A program made the translations under genes and the position numbers. A model generated the notes under the pieces. The model was not told where the DNA came from. It saw nothing but the letters and a program-made list of their open reading frames with translations, and made no database searches. 58,420 bases of DNA, taken from the NCBI GenBank assembly GCA_014904985.1, contig MU129174.1, positions 7,742-66,161 on the forward strand. The letters run 5' to 3'. Below are positions 34,492-44,992 of this stretch, in pieces. This stretch comes from Hydnum rufescens UP504 (lineage: Eukaryota; Basidiomycota; Agaricomycetes; Cantharellales; Hydnaceae). Every line of letters begins with the position of its first letter. Within the stretch, counting starts at the first letter, position 1.

Positions 34492-36392
34492 CTAGAATAA
34501 TAGATCATTAGTTTAAAAAATTAAAACAGGTGCAAAAAGAGCAGCAGTGCTGCTCTTTTTGCGCTGTTGGGGGTGCACTTACATTATATAAAACCACACC
34601 CGCCGCAGCGGGTGTGGTATGCGATTTCGCCGATCGTCGTGTTCGGGGGCGGGCACTCAAGGCCTGTGGGGCTGTGCATTAAACGGTATACTGGGGGGGC
34701 TCGTCCGTGTCCTCGTCGGGTGAGTTTTCATGTAGGGAATGGACCTAGAACAACAAATAATAATATATTAGTAAAAAAAAGAAAACAAAGGTGCCAAAAG
34801 AGCAGCTTCTGCTGCTCTTTTGGCACCGGTGGGATTAAGACATACCTAATATTTACCACACACCCGCTTTGGCGGGTGTGTGGTACGCAGTTCCATCGAT
34901 CGTCATTTCGGGGGGCGGCTTGGGTGGCTGCGCGTATTGGGGGCTCGTCCATGTGTTCGTTCGTCAGGTGGGTTTTCACATAGGGAAGGGACCTAGAACA
35001 ACAAATAATAATATATTAGTCAAAAAAAGAAAACAAAGGTGCCAAAAGAGCAGCTTTTGCTGCTCTTTTGGCACCAGTGGGATGAAACGTACCTAATATT
35101 ACCACACACCCGCGGAAGCAGGTGTGTGGTACACACATTCGTCGATTGTAGTTTCGGGGGGCGGCTTGGGTGGTTGCACATATTGGGGGCTCGTCCGTGT
35201 GTTTGTTCATCAGGTGGGTTTTCACAGAGGGAAGAAACCTAGAACAACGAAAATAATACATTAGTAAAAAAAAAAAGAAAACAGATGTGCCAAAAGAGCA
35301 GCTTCTGCTGCTCTTTTGGCACCGGTGCGATTAGACATACCTAATATTACCACACACCTGCCGAAGCGGGTGTGTGGTACATGCATTCATTGATCATAGT
35401 TTCGGGGGGCGGCTTGGGTGGTTGCGCGTATTGGGGGCTCGTCCGTGTGTTCGTTCGTCGGGTGGGTTTTCACAGAGGGAAGAAACCTAGAACAACGAAA
35501 ATAATACATTAGTAAAAAAAAAAAGAAAACAGATGTGCCAAAAGAGCAGCTTCTGCTGCTCTTTTGGCACCAGTACGATTAGACATACCTAATATTACCA
35601 CACACCCGCTGAAGCAGGTGTGTGGTACACACGTTTGTTGATCGTCGTTGTGGGGGGCAGGCACTCCGGGCTTGGGTGGTTGCGGGTACTGGGGGCTCGT
35701 CCATGTGCTCATCGGGTGGGTTGTCACAGAGGGAAGGGACCTAGAAGAGCAAGTAATAATATATTAGTAACAAAAAGAGAACAGAGGTGCCAAAAGAGCA
35801 GCTTCTGCTGCTCTTTTGGCACTGTTGTACATCTCACAATGGAGAACTTACCAAGTATCAGCACACCCGCCGCAGCGGGTGTGTGGTACTGTATATCAAC
35901 CGTCGATGTGTTGTGGGTGTTCGGGTCCTGGGTTCTTGGATCGGGTGGCGGGTGGCTGCGCATGTCCGTTTTTTGTTTGCTGTGTTCTTGTTGGGTGGGG
36001 TTTCATGCATCTAGGGGGAGGCCTAGAATAATGAATAGTACATCAGTCCAGAAAAAAAAAAGCTGTGCCCAAAGAGCAGCTACTGCTGCTCTTTGGGCAC
36101 CATTGTACATACTGGGAGAAACTTACCAGTTGTTACCACACATCCGCCTCAGCGGATGTGTGGTCCTATACTTAGTTGGTTGTCGTGCAGGTTCGGGGTC
36201 GGGGTGGCTGTGCACAGGCCCGTATTTCGCCGGGGTCTTGTCAGTGCATTCGTCGGATCGGGGTTTTACAAAGGGAAAAAACCTAGAATAATGAGTGATG
36301 TCAGTTAAAAAAATTAACAGCAGCAACGCCAAAAGAGCAGCTAGTGCTGCTCCTTTGGTGTCGCGGTACACACCATAAAGAAAAGAACTCAC
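34492..36392 (-). repeat. Left-arm array: eight intron-like modules on the minus strand
   Basis: Intron-like segments (minus strand) at 34492-34582, 34745-34845, 34993-35092, 35239-35340, 35487-35588, 35741-35851, 36023-36126 and 36283-36392: each starts GTATGT, GTACGT, GTAAGT or GTGAGT, holds a near-perfect hairpin of the GTGCCAAAAGAGCAGC type, usually has TACTAA 30 nt before the end, and ends TTCTAG. The exon-like segments between them are 162, 147, 146, 146, 152, 171 and 156 nt, with a second hairpin (CACACACCCGC..GCGGGTGTGTG) at their 3' ends. In the 147 nt one a full open frame reads KTHLTNEHMDEPPIRAATQ and CVPHTRQSGCVVNI, repeated with changes in neighbours. Confidence 0.75.
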
Positions 36393-36480
36393 CTAATAGT
36401 GCCACACACCTGCCCTGGTGGGTGTGTGGCACCATTCTGCTTGCTTCGGGCGCCTCGATGTTGAGTACGATCTGAGCTAT

Positions 36481-37110
36481 TCAATGCCAGGACTTTCCGG
36501 GCTCGAAAGAGCACCCAATTAGGGACAGTACCAACCCCATATGGATAGATAATAAATACCTAGATCAAAAATAAATAATAAGTAGTAGATATCTGTCTAA
36601 AACAGGTGAAGAAATAAGTGATAGTCTATTGAATTGCACTAAGGCACCATGTGTAAAGAAGAATTGGGGAACTTTCATGCACTATAATTGGCACAAATTT
36701 CAGTATCTGGGTGGTATGTATATATATATTATGGGCGATGAAACAAATTGGACGATCATGCCAATTTTCAGTTTCTCACGCCTTCAATTTCTTGAATAGG
36801 AAATTGAAGGCGCGAGAAACTGAAAATTGGTGCGATCGTCCAATTTGTTTCATCGCCCATAATATATATATACATACCACCCAGATACTGAAATTTGGGC
36901 CAATTATAGTGCGTGAAAGTTCCCCAATTCTTCTTTACACATGGTGCCTTAGTGCAATTCAATAGACTATCACTTATTTCTTCACCTGTTTTAGACAGAT
37001 ATCTACTACTTATTATTTATTTTTGATCTAGGTATTTATTATCTATCCATATGGGGTTGGTACTGCCCCTAATTGGGTGCTCTTTCGAGCCCGGAAAGTC
37101 CCGGCATTGA
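36481..37110. repeat. Central 630 bp palindrome of foldback element 2
   Basis: Arms of about 315 bp begin TCAATGCCAGGACTTTCCGG and meet at CTTGAATAGG around 36790-36800; only scattered mismatches are present. Internal (TA)n stretches lie symmetrically. Both module arrays point away from it, so it could hold a bidirectional promoter or be a younger insertion; no target duplication was found at its edges (GAGCTAT and GTGGTTT). Confidence 0.8.
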
Positions 37111-37227
37111 GTGGTTTGTTTTGATGCTTACTTAATTCACAATCGTTCGTATATAGGACTCGACCACAGGGACCTGAGGAACTAGAAGAGGACCACACCC
37201 CCTGCTGCCACGGGTGTGTGGTCATAG

Positions 37228-38700
37228 GTGAGTACCTCTCCACTATGTACAGCCATGCAAAAAGGGCTGCCAAGGCTGCCCTTTTTGCATGTCTTTAACA
37301 CTTTAACTAACATTCAGTAATATTTCCATTCTAGGTATAAGGTTGTGCACCCTGCATATGACGATACAAAACCCACCCGCAAATGAATGCGGGCCAAAAT
37401 GGGTCCAATACACCGCATACACGCGCAGCCCCCAAGGTCACGCGATGACAGATAAAGGACCACACACCTGCTGAAGCGGGTGTGTGGTCCTACTAGGTGA
37501 GTGTTCAAGCAGAAACCTACAGTAGCACCAAAAGAGCAGCACTAGCTGCTCTTTTGGTGCTGCTTCTCTTTGGTTTTTCTAACAGATCATATTATTTGTT
37601 ATTCTAGGCTTCCCCCCTGCACGAAAATCCACCCAGTGAGAACGTGGATGAAGCCTCCCCGTAATACCGACGTACGTAGCCACCAAAGATCCCCAGGACC
37701 CTACGCAACACCCGATTAGGCATGAACACTGGAACGAACAAATGGCAATGCGCACACAAAGCCAGAGTTCAGCACAACCTCATTCTCAACTCCTTTATTG
37801 GAGACACAGACCGAGACCGAGCCTGATACAGATCACCAGAGAATGGCTGGGTGGCAGACAGAACCCAGCCCGCGCCGTCTGCGCCACCGTTGCCCAGCTA
37901 CAGATTCAGAAGGTCCAAACCGCTCTGCTGCTGCTCAACGAGGGGTTCGTCCTCCACGTAAAGCACGCTTTGAAGACAGTATACGTAAGGTAAGTCTTTT
38001 TTCTTGATTTTTTATTCTCATGGTGCAAAAAGAGCAGCATGAGCTGCTCTTTTTGCACTACATTAATCTAACTAATTTATTATTTAGTTCTCTAGATCTT
38101 GGACCAGAGCCCCCACAAACAAATACCGATGCAATGCCCCCATAACCCCCCCTTATCGATGCCTGCCCGAACGACGGGTGCCCATACGAACTGCCGCATG
38201 TACGAGGCAGAGTACAGGGCTCCAGTACCCCACACCAGCGCAGCAGGTGTGGGGTGCTACAAGGTAAGTTCTTTTTTATTTTTTATTTCTATTCTTGTGG
38301 CGCAAAAGGAAGCACATGCTGCTCTTTTGCGCTGCATTACTGTTGTACTAACATTTCATTAATTATTTTTCTAGATCCTGAACCAGAACCCACGCGAACT
38401 GCCAAGTACGAACCCGTGGAACGATAGCCGCAAACGATAACCACAAACGAGCCCCACAAACGAAAACCGACCCCCTCGAGGGAGTGCCCCAATGGAACCA
38501 GCCCCGACTGCACTTGAACCGCGTGAACCCCCGACTACAGACCCACTGAACGACACCCCGGGAACGAAAACCGGGAATGGAACCACGCACGACCGCACAA
38601 ATGAAAACTGCGAAGGCCCACATGAACAAAAACTCCCAACTGACACCCCCTTGAGGGATCGCCCAAATGGAACCCAGGCCCTGACTGGGGTGAATTCCAG
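37228..38700 (+). repeat. Right-arm array: five hairpin modules on the plus strand
   Basis: Intron-like segments at 37228-37334, 37497-37607, 37990-38095 and 38264-38374, plus a fifth donor at 38701 with hairpin 38729-38766 but no clear acceptor. They have GTGAGT or GTAAGT donors, hairpins at 37255, 37524, 38023 and 38300, branch sites ACTAAC (e.g. TGTACTAACATTT near 38344) and TTCTAG or TCTAG ends. Exon-like segments are 162, 382, 168 and 326 nt; the long ones contain degenerate internal repeats (GACACCCC..GGAACGAAAAC) and read Thr/Asn/Pro-rich peptides (e.g. DPLNDTPGTKTGNGTTHDR) in one frame. Confidence 0.7.
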
Positions 38701-39007
38701 GTAAGTGTTTTTTTCTTTAGCTATAATTGCGCAAGAAGAGCAGCCTCTGGCTGCTCTTCTTGGGCACAGGGTGAGCCCCACTGGGCGAGCCTACAGATGT
38801 ATATACTAATATAATACTAATAATAATAATAATAATAAATATATAAATTAATAATGCATAATCTGGCAGGGGCCCCTGGGCTGCTTGGGGGGCCCCTTGA
38901 TTGTATTGCAGGGCCCAGGGCCCCCTGGTAAAAACATCTAGTTAGATATAATAAATGCAAGGCTCATTATATCTAATATGATGCAGAAAAGTGGCTGACC
39001 AGCCTGG

Positions 39008-39015
39008 AAAACCCC
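39008..39015. repeat. Right target-site duplication of foldback element 2
   Basis: AAAACCCC, identical to 33895-33902, immediately after the inverted terminus ending CCAGCCTGG. Confidence 0.6.
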
Positions 39016-39135
39016 TACAAAACTGGTGGTCCTTACAGGGGAGTGGTTTTACCATTCTGACATAGGATTCTAGTCAAACTGGATACTATAATCAACAACA
39101 ACTCTACCAACTTCAATTTTGAATCTACTTACAAA

Positions 39136-40242
39136 ATGCGACCCAACACACCCACAAATTACTCTTCAGACTCGGAGTCTGAGAATCCCAACACAACCAA
39201 CATATGTTTTCAACCCATTCCTCAAGGTATGAGAACAGGTAACATTTTTCAATCTAGCTCAGTCATGCAACCTGGAAATAATAACCTAGAAGGTCATGAA
39301 ATGATTTCTGAAAGGTTAGTTGTGCGCTCTTCAATGCCTATGCCTTCATCCAGAGATGCTCCCAAGTTCACAGGAAGAAACCTAAGGGAATTCCTAGCAG
39401 ACTATGAGGTGGGCACTGGGGAGGCAGGATGGGATGAATCCCAGAAGTGCAAGCAGCTACCTCTGTACTGTAAAAAGGCAGTCAGGGATCTGATCAGCAC
39501 CTTTGAGGAAGTGACTTCTGGTCATGGATGGGATGCCTTAAAGAAAAGGTTATCTGATCTCTACCAACCTGATTACCACAAACCTCGTTACACCAGAAGG
39601 GACATTGAGAGATTTATCAAGAAGAAGTGGATAATCTCCAAGTGCTCCCACTTTGCACAATACTATCGTGACTTCATGACTAAGGTCCAATATGTTAGGC
39701 CCAAACCTTTAAATTCTGAAGATAAGAATTTATTCTTTTGGGAGGGTTTGCCTAGGTCCCTCCAAAAAGATATATATGAAGATCTGAAGATTTCAAACCC
39801 TAACTTGGACCGGTCTGTAGCTCAAGATGTTGACATTATCAAAAAGATTGCTCTGTCTATCTTGGATAAAGATTCAGTTTACTCTTGGATTACCTATACT
39901 AGATCTCAAACATCTGACTTTGAGTCTGATGATTCAGAAGATGATGAAAGGGAAACCCAAAAGCCAGCTAAATCTAAGAAGACAAAGAAATCTTCCAAAG
40001 ACCTATACAGTGATCTTAAAGATAGTGATAGTGAAGACACTGAATCAGGCAATGACTCAGACAGTGAAAGCTCTTCTGAAGATGACCCTAGCAGCTCTGA
40101 AGATGAGAGGCAAAGGCATTGTACTCAAGGAAAGAGCGATCTTCTGTCCAAAAACCTGATAAGGTCAAACATCACTATTCAGAAAAAGACATCATCAGGC
40201 GAAATGTCATTGGAAAACAGAAGTCAAGTGACCCTTGAGTAG
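39136..40242 (+). pseudogene. Gypsy gag (capsid-like) region
   Basis: A 368-codon frame from ATG 39136. An N-terminal Ser/Asn-rich part is followed by DAPKFTGRNLREFLADYE, the typical start of a retrotransposon capsid domain, then FWEGLPRSLQKDIYEDL (capsid end), and a strongly acidic Ser/Asp/Glu-Lys tail (residues about 270-335). The frame changes near 40130-40220; in the continuing frame a TGA replaces the expected arginine at about 40227 (DP.VEQLTEDVRQL). Gag would form the virus-like particle shell inside the cell. Broken by the frame change. Confidence 0.85.
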
Positions 40243-41960
40243 AACAACTCACAGAAGATGTTAGGCAACTGACTCTTCAGCTTGAAACACATGACAAATC
40301 CCTAGGATCTGCTCAAAAATTTGGCAAAAATGCGGCAGACACCAGGGGATCTGATGACAAAGTAGACCAACTGGCAGAAGAAGTAAGGTGATTGTCAAGG
40401 AAGATCTCTGAAAAATCAATTGGAGAAGAAAGACCTGGCAGACTAGGGGGTAAGCGCGAATTATTTGATCCTGGAACCAAACCTAGATCAGATAATACCC
40501 CTAAGTTCTGCTGGTTCTGTAGACAGATGGGCACCCATGTACCTGGTATCAGGAACTGTCCAGAATGTCACCAATTGTTGAGAGAAGGCCTACTAATCGA
40601 CAATGGGTATAGGATCTTGATGGCAAATGGTGACCAACTTCCCAGTTTCCAGGATCTTGGCAATGAAACTGTGGAGCAATATATCCGTAAAATGCATCAT
40701 AAAAAGGATACACCACCCCATCAAAGTCATACCTCTTCTGTGACACTGGTAGCACCCTGGAGTCAGGCTCCAGATACAGATCATCATATAAACAACAGCA
40801 ATTGGTTTTCCATGGATGCTGAGTGAACTGAGAAGAAGAATGTCCGATATGATCCTATAGCGAGACCTGATCCTCATGTAACTCGGGCACCTTCTCAAGG
40901 AAAACCATATGTTGACATACCTCCTAGACCATGGCCTAACCCTCCCAAGGTTTTAGCACCTACACCTGCCCCAAACAGAAAAGATGAGACTGAAACAACA
41001 AAGGCCAAACCATTCACACCTTCAAATCCTCCTACTATCCTGAAGCGAATGGCTGAGCCTAGGCCTCCCTTAGCTCATAAAAAGGGCATGAATAATCTAC
41101 CAGATGAAGACATTGAAATGGTGGATGATTCAGGTGACAAAACAAAGAACCAGGAGAAAGTCTACATACCCAGAAACCCTCCAAAGATGCAGTTCACAAC
41201 TGATTTAAGGCAAAAAGTCAACATATGCCAAGTTATGGATCAGTTGTATGAACAAGAAGTTAAGCTACCTTTAGGAGTTGTCCTAGGAATATCTGGGGAA
41301 GTGTCCAAAGAGTTTAACAATGCAACTTGAACACACAAAGACTATGTAGGCAAAGCTAATAGAGCTCAAGTGGTACAAACATATGATGAAACAGATGAAA
41401 GCGATTACCACTTGGACCTAGATGATGAAACTGACCTGGAAGAATGGCCAGACTCTAGCTATGGGTTCATGTCTCAAACTGTGGATGTTGGAGATGTGAA
41501 ACATAACCTGGAGCCTGCTCTTCTTGCAATGGGTACAGGTCAACTAATAGTCAAGGTTGGAGCAGCCGAGCAAGTCTCAGCAATGATAGACACTGGATCT
41601 GAAATCTGTTTAATTTCCAGGCACATACAGGAAGCACTAGGCTTGCCCTTAGATCCTGCAGGAGCAGCCTGGGGAATTAAAGGAATCAATGGAGTCACTG
41701 AAACCCTGCATGGATGCTGCAGAAAGGTTCCTATTGAGATAGGTGGTCTTAGGTTTGACTATGCCTTCTTTATCAAGAAAGCTGGTTTAGGCAATGACTA
41801 TGACCTACTCATGGGACAACCTTGGCTGAAAGCTGTGGGAGCAGAGATTCTATTTGATGGAAGTGAGGATTCAGGACCTATGAAAATCTGCATTTTTGAG
41901 AATGGGAACAAACTGTGGAAACTCAGTAATTGTCAACCTCCTTGTGGACCAAAGACGTGA
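40243..41960 (+). pseudogene. Gypsy zinc-knuckle and aspartic protease region
   Basis: One frame with TGA stops at 40389, 40824 and 41328. It holds a coiled-coil-like EQLTEDVRQLTLQLE part, a Cys pattern CWFCRQMGTHVPGIRNCPEC (C-x2-C..H..C-x2-C, nucleic-acid binding), a Pro-rich and acidic linker, and an aspartic protease with AMIDTGSEICLISRHI (catalytic DTG) and the flap/second strand LLMGQPWLKAVGAEI, ending at TGA 41958. The DTG triad is intact. The protease would cut Gag-Pol. Three of the stops sit where arginine is expected. Confidence 0.85.
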
Positions 41961-42631
41961 AGCCACAAAGCTCATCCAATCTGCAGAACTCATCAACAAC
42001 TCACCTGATCCTGGAGCACCTGAACCTCCTATCATTCCTAATTTCTCTAATCCACAACTTAACAACCCAGTTATTCCTTCCACCAATCACAATCCCACCT
42101 CTACTTGCTTGGTAGTCCAAACACCAAACAATCAGCGACCATTTCATAATCCACATGCCATAGACAATCCACCTATCAACCAAGCTAGAAATGAGATTTT
42201 AGCTGCCAACACATCCTACCATAATCACTCCTCTTGGCTTTGGTCTTACCAAGAACCAACACCAGAAGACCATTGGCCAGGAGACAATCAGCAACTTAAA
42301 AGGAATAAAAGGAATCAAAGGAATAGGGTTAGCTCCATCCAAGTTGAGATCCCAGTAAGTGTGAACCACTCAGGCAAAGACCCAGCCTTGTGATCTCACA
42401 CTTCCATGTGATCAAGATGAGACAGATGATGAGACAGCTTGCCTGGAGGTTGATGACCAGCTTCTATCTGAATACAGACAGTATGGTGCTCGACCTTCGA
42501 AAAAATGCGGAAAACAATGAAGAACCTACCATCCCATCCCTTGGACAAAAGCTCTCTGAAGCTCTCTGACTTCCAGAGACACATTCAAGAGATCCAGACC
42601 TGGAGCACAACCTTATCTCCTAGGAGTATCT
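41961..42631 (+). pseudogene. Gypsy protease-RT linker, frame-shifted
   Basis: The reading continues in another frame (41896-42393), Asn/Pro-rich with HNPTSTCLVVQTPNNQRP, then shifts again to DETACLEVDDQLLSEYRQYG before the RT part. No catalytic motif. At least two frame changes are needed to connect protease and RT. Confidence 0.6.
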
Positions 42632-43930
42632 ATGCAAGAAGGAGGAATGCCTGCGGAATATCTGAATGCAGTCTGGCAGACCTCTGTGGCCTACAGAACA
42701 CAGAATCTGGAGGACAATCTTGCACGTGTCTTAGCAAAAGCCAGAAACAAAGAAAGCAAAAAGTACACTGGACCTACAACATACGAACACCAACTGGCAT
42801 GCACTATAGGATATTTTGTTAGATCTTCTGGCAAAGGGAAGTATAAACCAGTTGCCAAGAAGAAGCTGCCTATACCTATGAGTGTACCAGACCGAACCCC
42901 TGAAATTGCTACATATAAGCCCATACAACATCCACATTTAAAGCCCTTACCTACAAGGCCTCCTCCAATGAGCGAATTCCACTACACAGACCGACTCACC
43001 CCTGAGAGAATGGAGGTAATCATGAAGAACATACCCCAGGATTTCCTTCAACCTCAGGAACTTGACTTGATGGTCTACATCCTTGGACAAAATGAAAAAG
43101 CTATTTCCTTCACAGACAATGAATGTGGTCAATTCAAAAGCAATTATTTTCCAGATTACGTAATGGAGACAGTGCCACACATACCTTGGCGCTTACCTCC
43201 AATCCCCATTCCTAAAGCTGTCAAACCAGACCTAATCGAAATGCTCAAATCCCAAGTAAAGGCTGGCACCCTCGAACCCTCTCGATCCTCCTATCACTCT
43301 CAAGTATTTGTAGTTGCTAAACCTAAAGGTGGTTGGCGAGTTGTCCATGATCTTCAGCCCCTCAATGCAGTCTCAATCCAAGATTCAATGTTACCACCAA
43401 ATGTTCATGAGTTTGCTGAATCATTTGTGGGATATTCAGTCTATGGTGTAATTGATCTCTTCTCAGGCTACCACCAAAGAGCCTTACACCGGGATTCAAG
43501 ACCTTTGACTGCATGTCAGACTGAAACTGGAAACATGCAACTCACATCACTTCCTATGGGCTATACCAACTCAATGCAAGAGTACCAACAAACAACTGTC
43601 CATACAGCATCCCACATGATCCCAGATCATGCTGGTGTTTTTGTGGATGACATTGGACTAAAAGGACCAAAAACGCGGTATAATGACAAGCCAATACCTG
43701 AAAACCCTGGAATACAACAATTCATCTGGGAGTATGCCCACACCTTGAATGAAATGCTTGCAACATTCATAGAGGTAGGATGTACTGCAGCTGGAAAGAA
43801 ACTTGTCTTAGCCACTCCAATGGTACACATAGTGGGAAATGTCTGCTCACTAGAAGGCCGAAGACCTCATCATGGAATTGTAACTAAGGTTCTAAACTGG
43901 CCTAGACCCCAAAGCCTTACTGATGTCTGA
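42632..43930 (+). pseudogene. Gypsy reverse transcriptase domain
   Basis: A clean 432-codon frame. Seen in order: an N-terminal connecting region, TLEPSRSSYHSQVFVVAKPK, GGWRVVHDLQPLNAVSIQD (finger/palm), GVIDLFSGYHQRALHRDSRP (catalytic D), TSLPMGYTNSMQEYQQ, and AGVFVDDIGLKG with the catalytic VDD at about residue 337. It ends at TGA 43928 in LTDV.AFLGTAG, where Gypsy RTs nearly always have R or an equivalent residue. Function would be reverse transcription of the element RNA. The catalytic residues are intact although the polyprotein is not. Confidence 0.9.
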
Positions 43931-44530
43931 GCCTTTCTTGGGACAGCTGGTGTGGCTAGGAACTGGATCTGGCAGTTTGCTAAAATTGCAAAACCATTGA
44001 CAAGGCTTACAAAGATACCAGCAAGTGAATTTCAGTGGACTGAAGAAGCAGAGGAAGCTATGGGAATCCTTAAACAAGCCATTACTATCATACCTGCTTT
44101 AAAGACACTGGATATAACATTAGCTAAGGTACCTTGGCAGGAAGAATGTGACTCTGACCTAGGACTGGTCACAATTGCTGTTGATAGTTCACAGACAGCA
44201 GTTGGATATGTCATGTACCAAACCCTTGAAGATGGAAGACATCCACTGTTATATGGATCCATAACCTGGAACAATGCTGAAAGTCACTATTCCCAGCCAA
44301 AAATCAAATTGTATGGCCTATTTCGAGCATTAAAAGCACTCAGATATGACCTATGGGGTATTCACTTCAGAGTAGAGGTGGATGCTAAATTTCTGAAAGA
44401 AATGATCAATACTCCAAGCCTACCCAATGCTGCTATGACTAGATGGGTCTCCTACATACAGCTGTTTGATTTTGAACTTCATCATGTCCCTGCTGAACGC
44501 CATGCTGGACCTGATGGTCTATCTCGGTGA
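43931..44530 (+). pseudogene. Gypsy RNase H domain
   Basis: Continues the RT frame after one TGA. Contains LVTIAVDSSQTAVGYVMYQT (first catalytic D; DSSQTAVGY in place of the usual DAS..GxG), YSQPKIKLYGLFRALKALR (usual E position taken by the KLYG/LFRAL region), HFRVEVDAKFLKEMIN (second D) and ELHHVPAERHAGPDGLSR (the usual HVxGxxNxxADxLSR end, degenerate). Ends at TGA 44528 directly after LSR. It would degrade the RNA of the hybrid. Confidence 0.85.
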
Positions 44531-44992
44531 AGACATACATCTGAAGATTCTTCAAATAGTGAGGATGAACTAGAAGCAGATGAGAGTGGTCAATTCATAT
44601 CAGGAATGAACCCCAAGGAGCTTGAAGAGTACACACCCTTCCAACTTTCCACCAAAGACAACAAATTCCTCTCTACAACCCGACTCCAACTTGAACCTGA
44701 TGAAATACCCAATGCAATCCATCACCTCAAAACCTCAAGAGAATTCTATTCCCATGATGATGCCAATGACACCCTCTGGATCACAGCTGCATTTTCAGAA
44801 AAACAAGTGACCCAAGAAGTACAAGCATATCTGGGTCAAAGAAATGAAAATGAAAACGCGAATTCAGATTCAGATTCTGAGGACATCCTGGATCATCAAC
44901 ACAAGCAAAAGGACAAGGATAGTGACACCTATTGGGACCAGATTGAACAGTACCTTAACACTCTAAAGGTCCCAAAAGGAATCACTAACTGA
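44531..44992 (+). pseudogene. Gypsy acidic linker between RNase H and integrase
   Basis: Same frame; Ser/Asp/Glu-rich (NSDSDSEDILDHQHKQKDKD) with WITAAFSEKQVTQEVQAYLG, ending at TGA 44990. The QEVQAYLGQRN portion is the source of the 32 bp stray match at 32842-32873. Confidence 0.7.

Larger units (their letters stand above)
33903..39007. mobile_element. Foldback element 2: inverted arrays of intron-like hairpin modules
   Basis: Inverted termini of about 90-100 bp (GGTCAGCCAC, CATCTAGTTAGATA, ATGAGCCTTGC, CTAACTAGATGTTTTTA at the left; the inverse at 38933-39003) flank a left array (34.2-36.4 kb), a central 630 bp palindrome (36481-37110) and a right array (37.2-38.77 kb). Modules in the left arm read on the minus strand, those in the right arm on the plus strand. 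An 8 bp duplication flanks it. It encodes no transposase. Same architecture and hairpin types as foldback element 1, but the arms are longer diverged and unequal in module number. Confidence 0.75.

Noticed and set aside
36481..37110. Assembly artefact (folded read)
   Set aside because: Scattered mismatches between the arms argue for a real, somewhat aged inverted repeat, though long reads would be needed to be sure.
34492..38766. CRISPR array, because of regularly spaced repeated hairpins
   Set aside because: Repeats are 250 bp units with hairpins in introns, both strands are used, spacers are themselves repeated, and the genome is eukaryotic.
34532..38766. Rho-independent terminators
   Set aside because: Stems resemble them but there is no following T run, they recur in a fixed exon/intron-like frame, and the host is a fungus.
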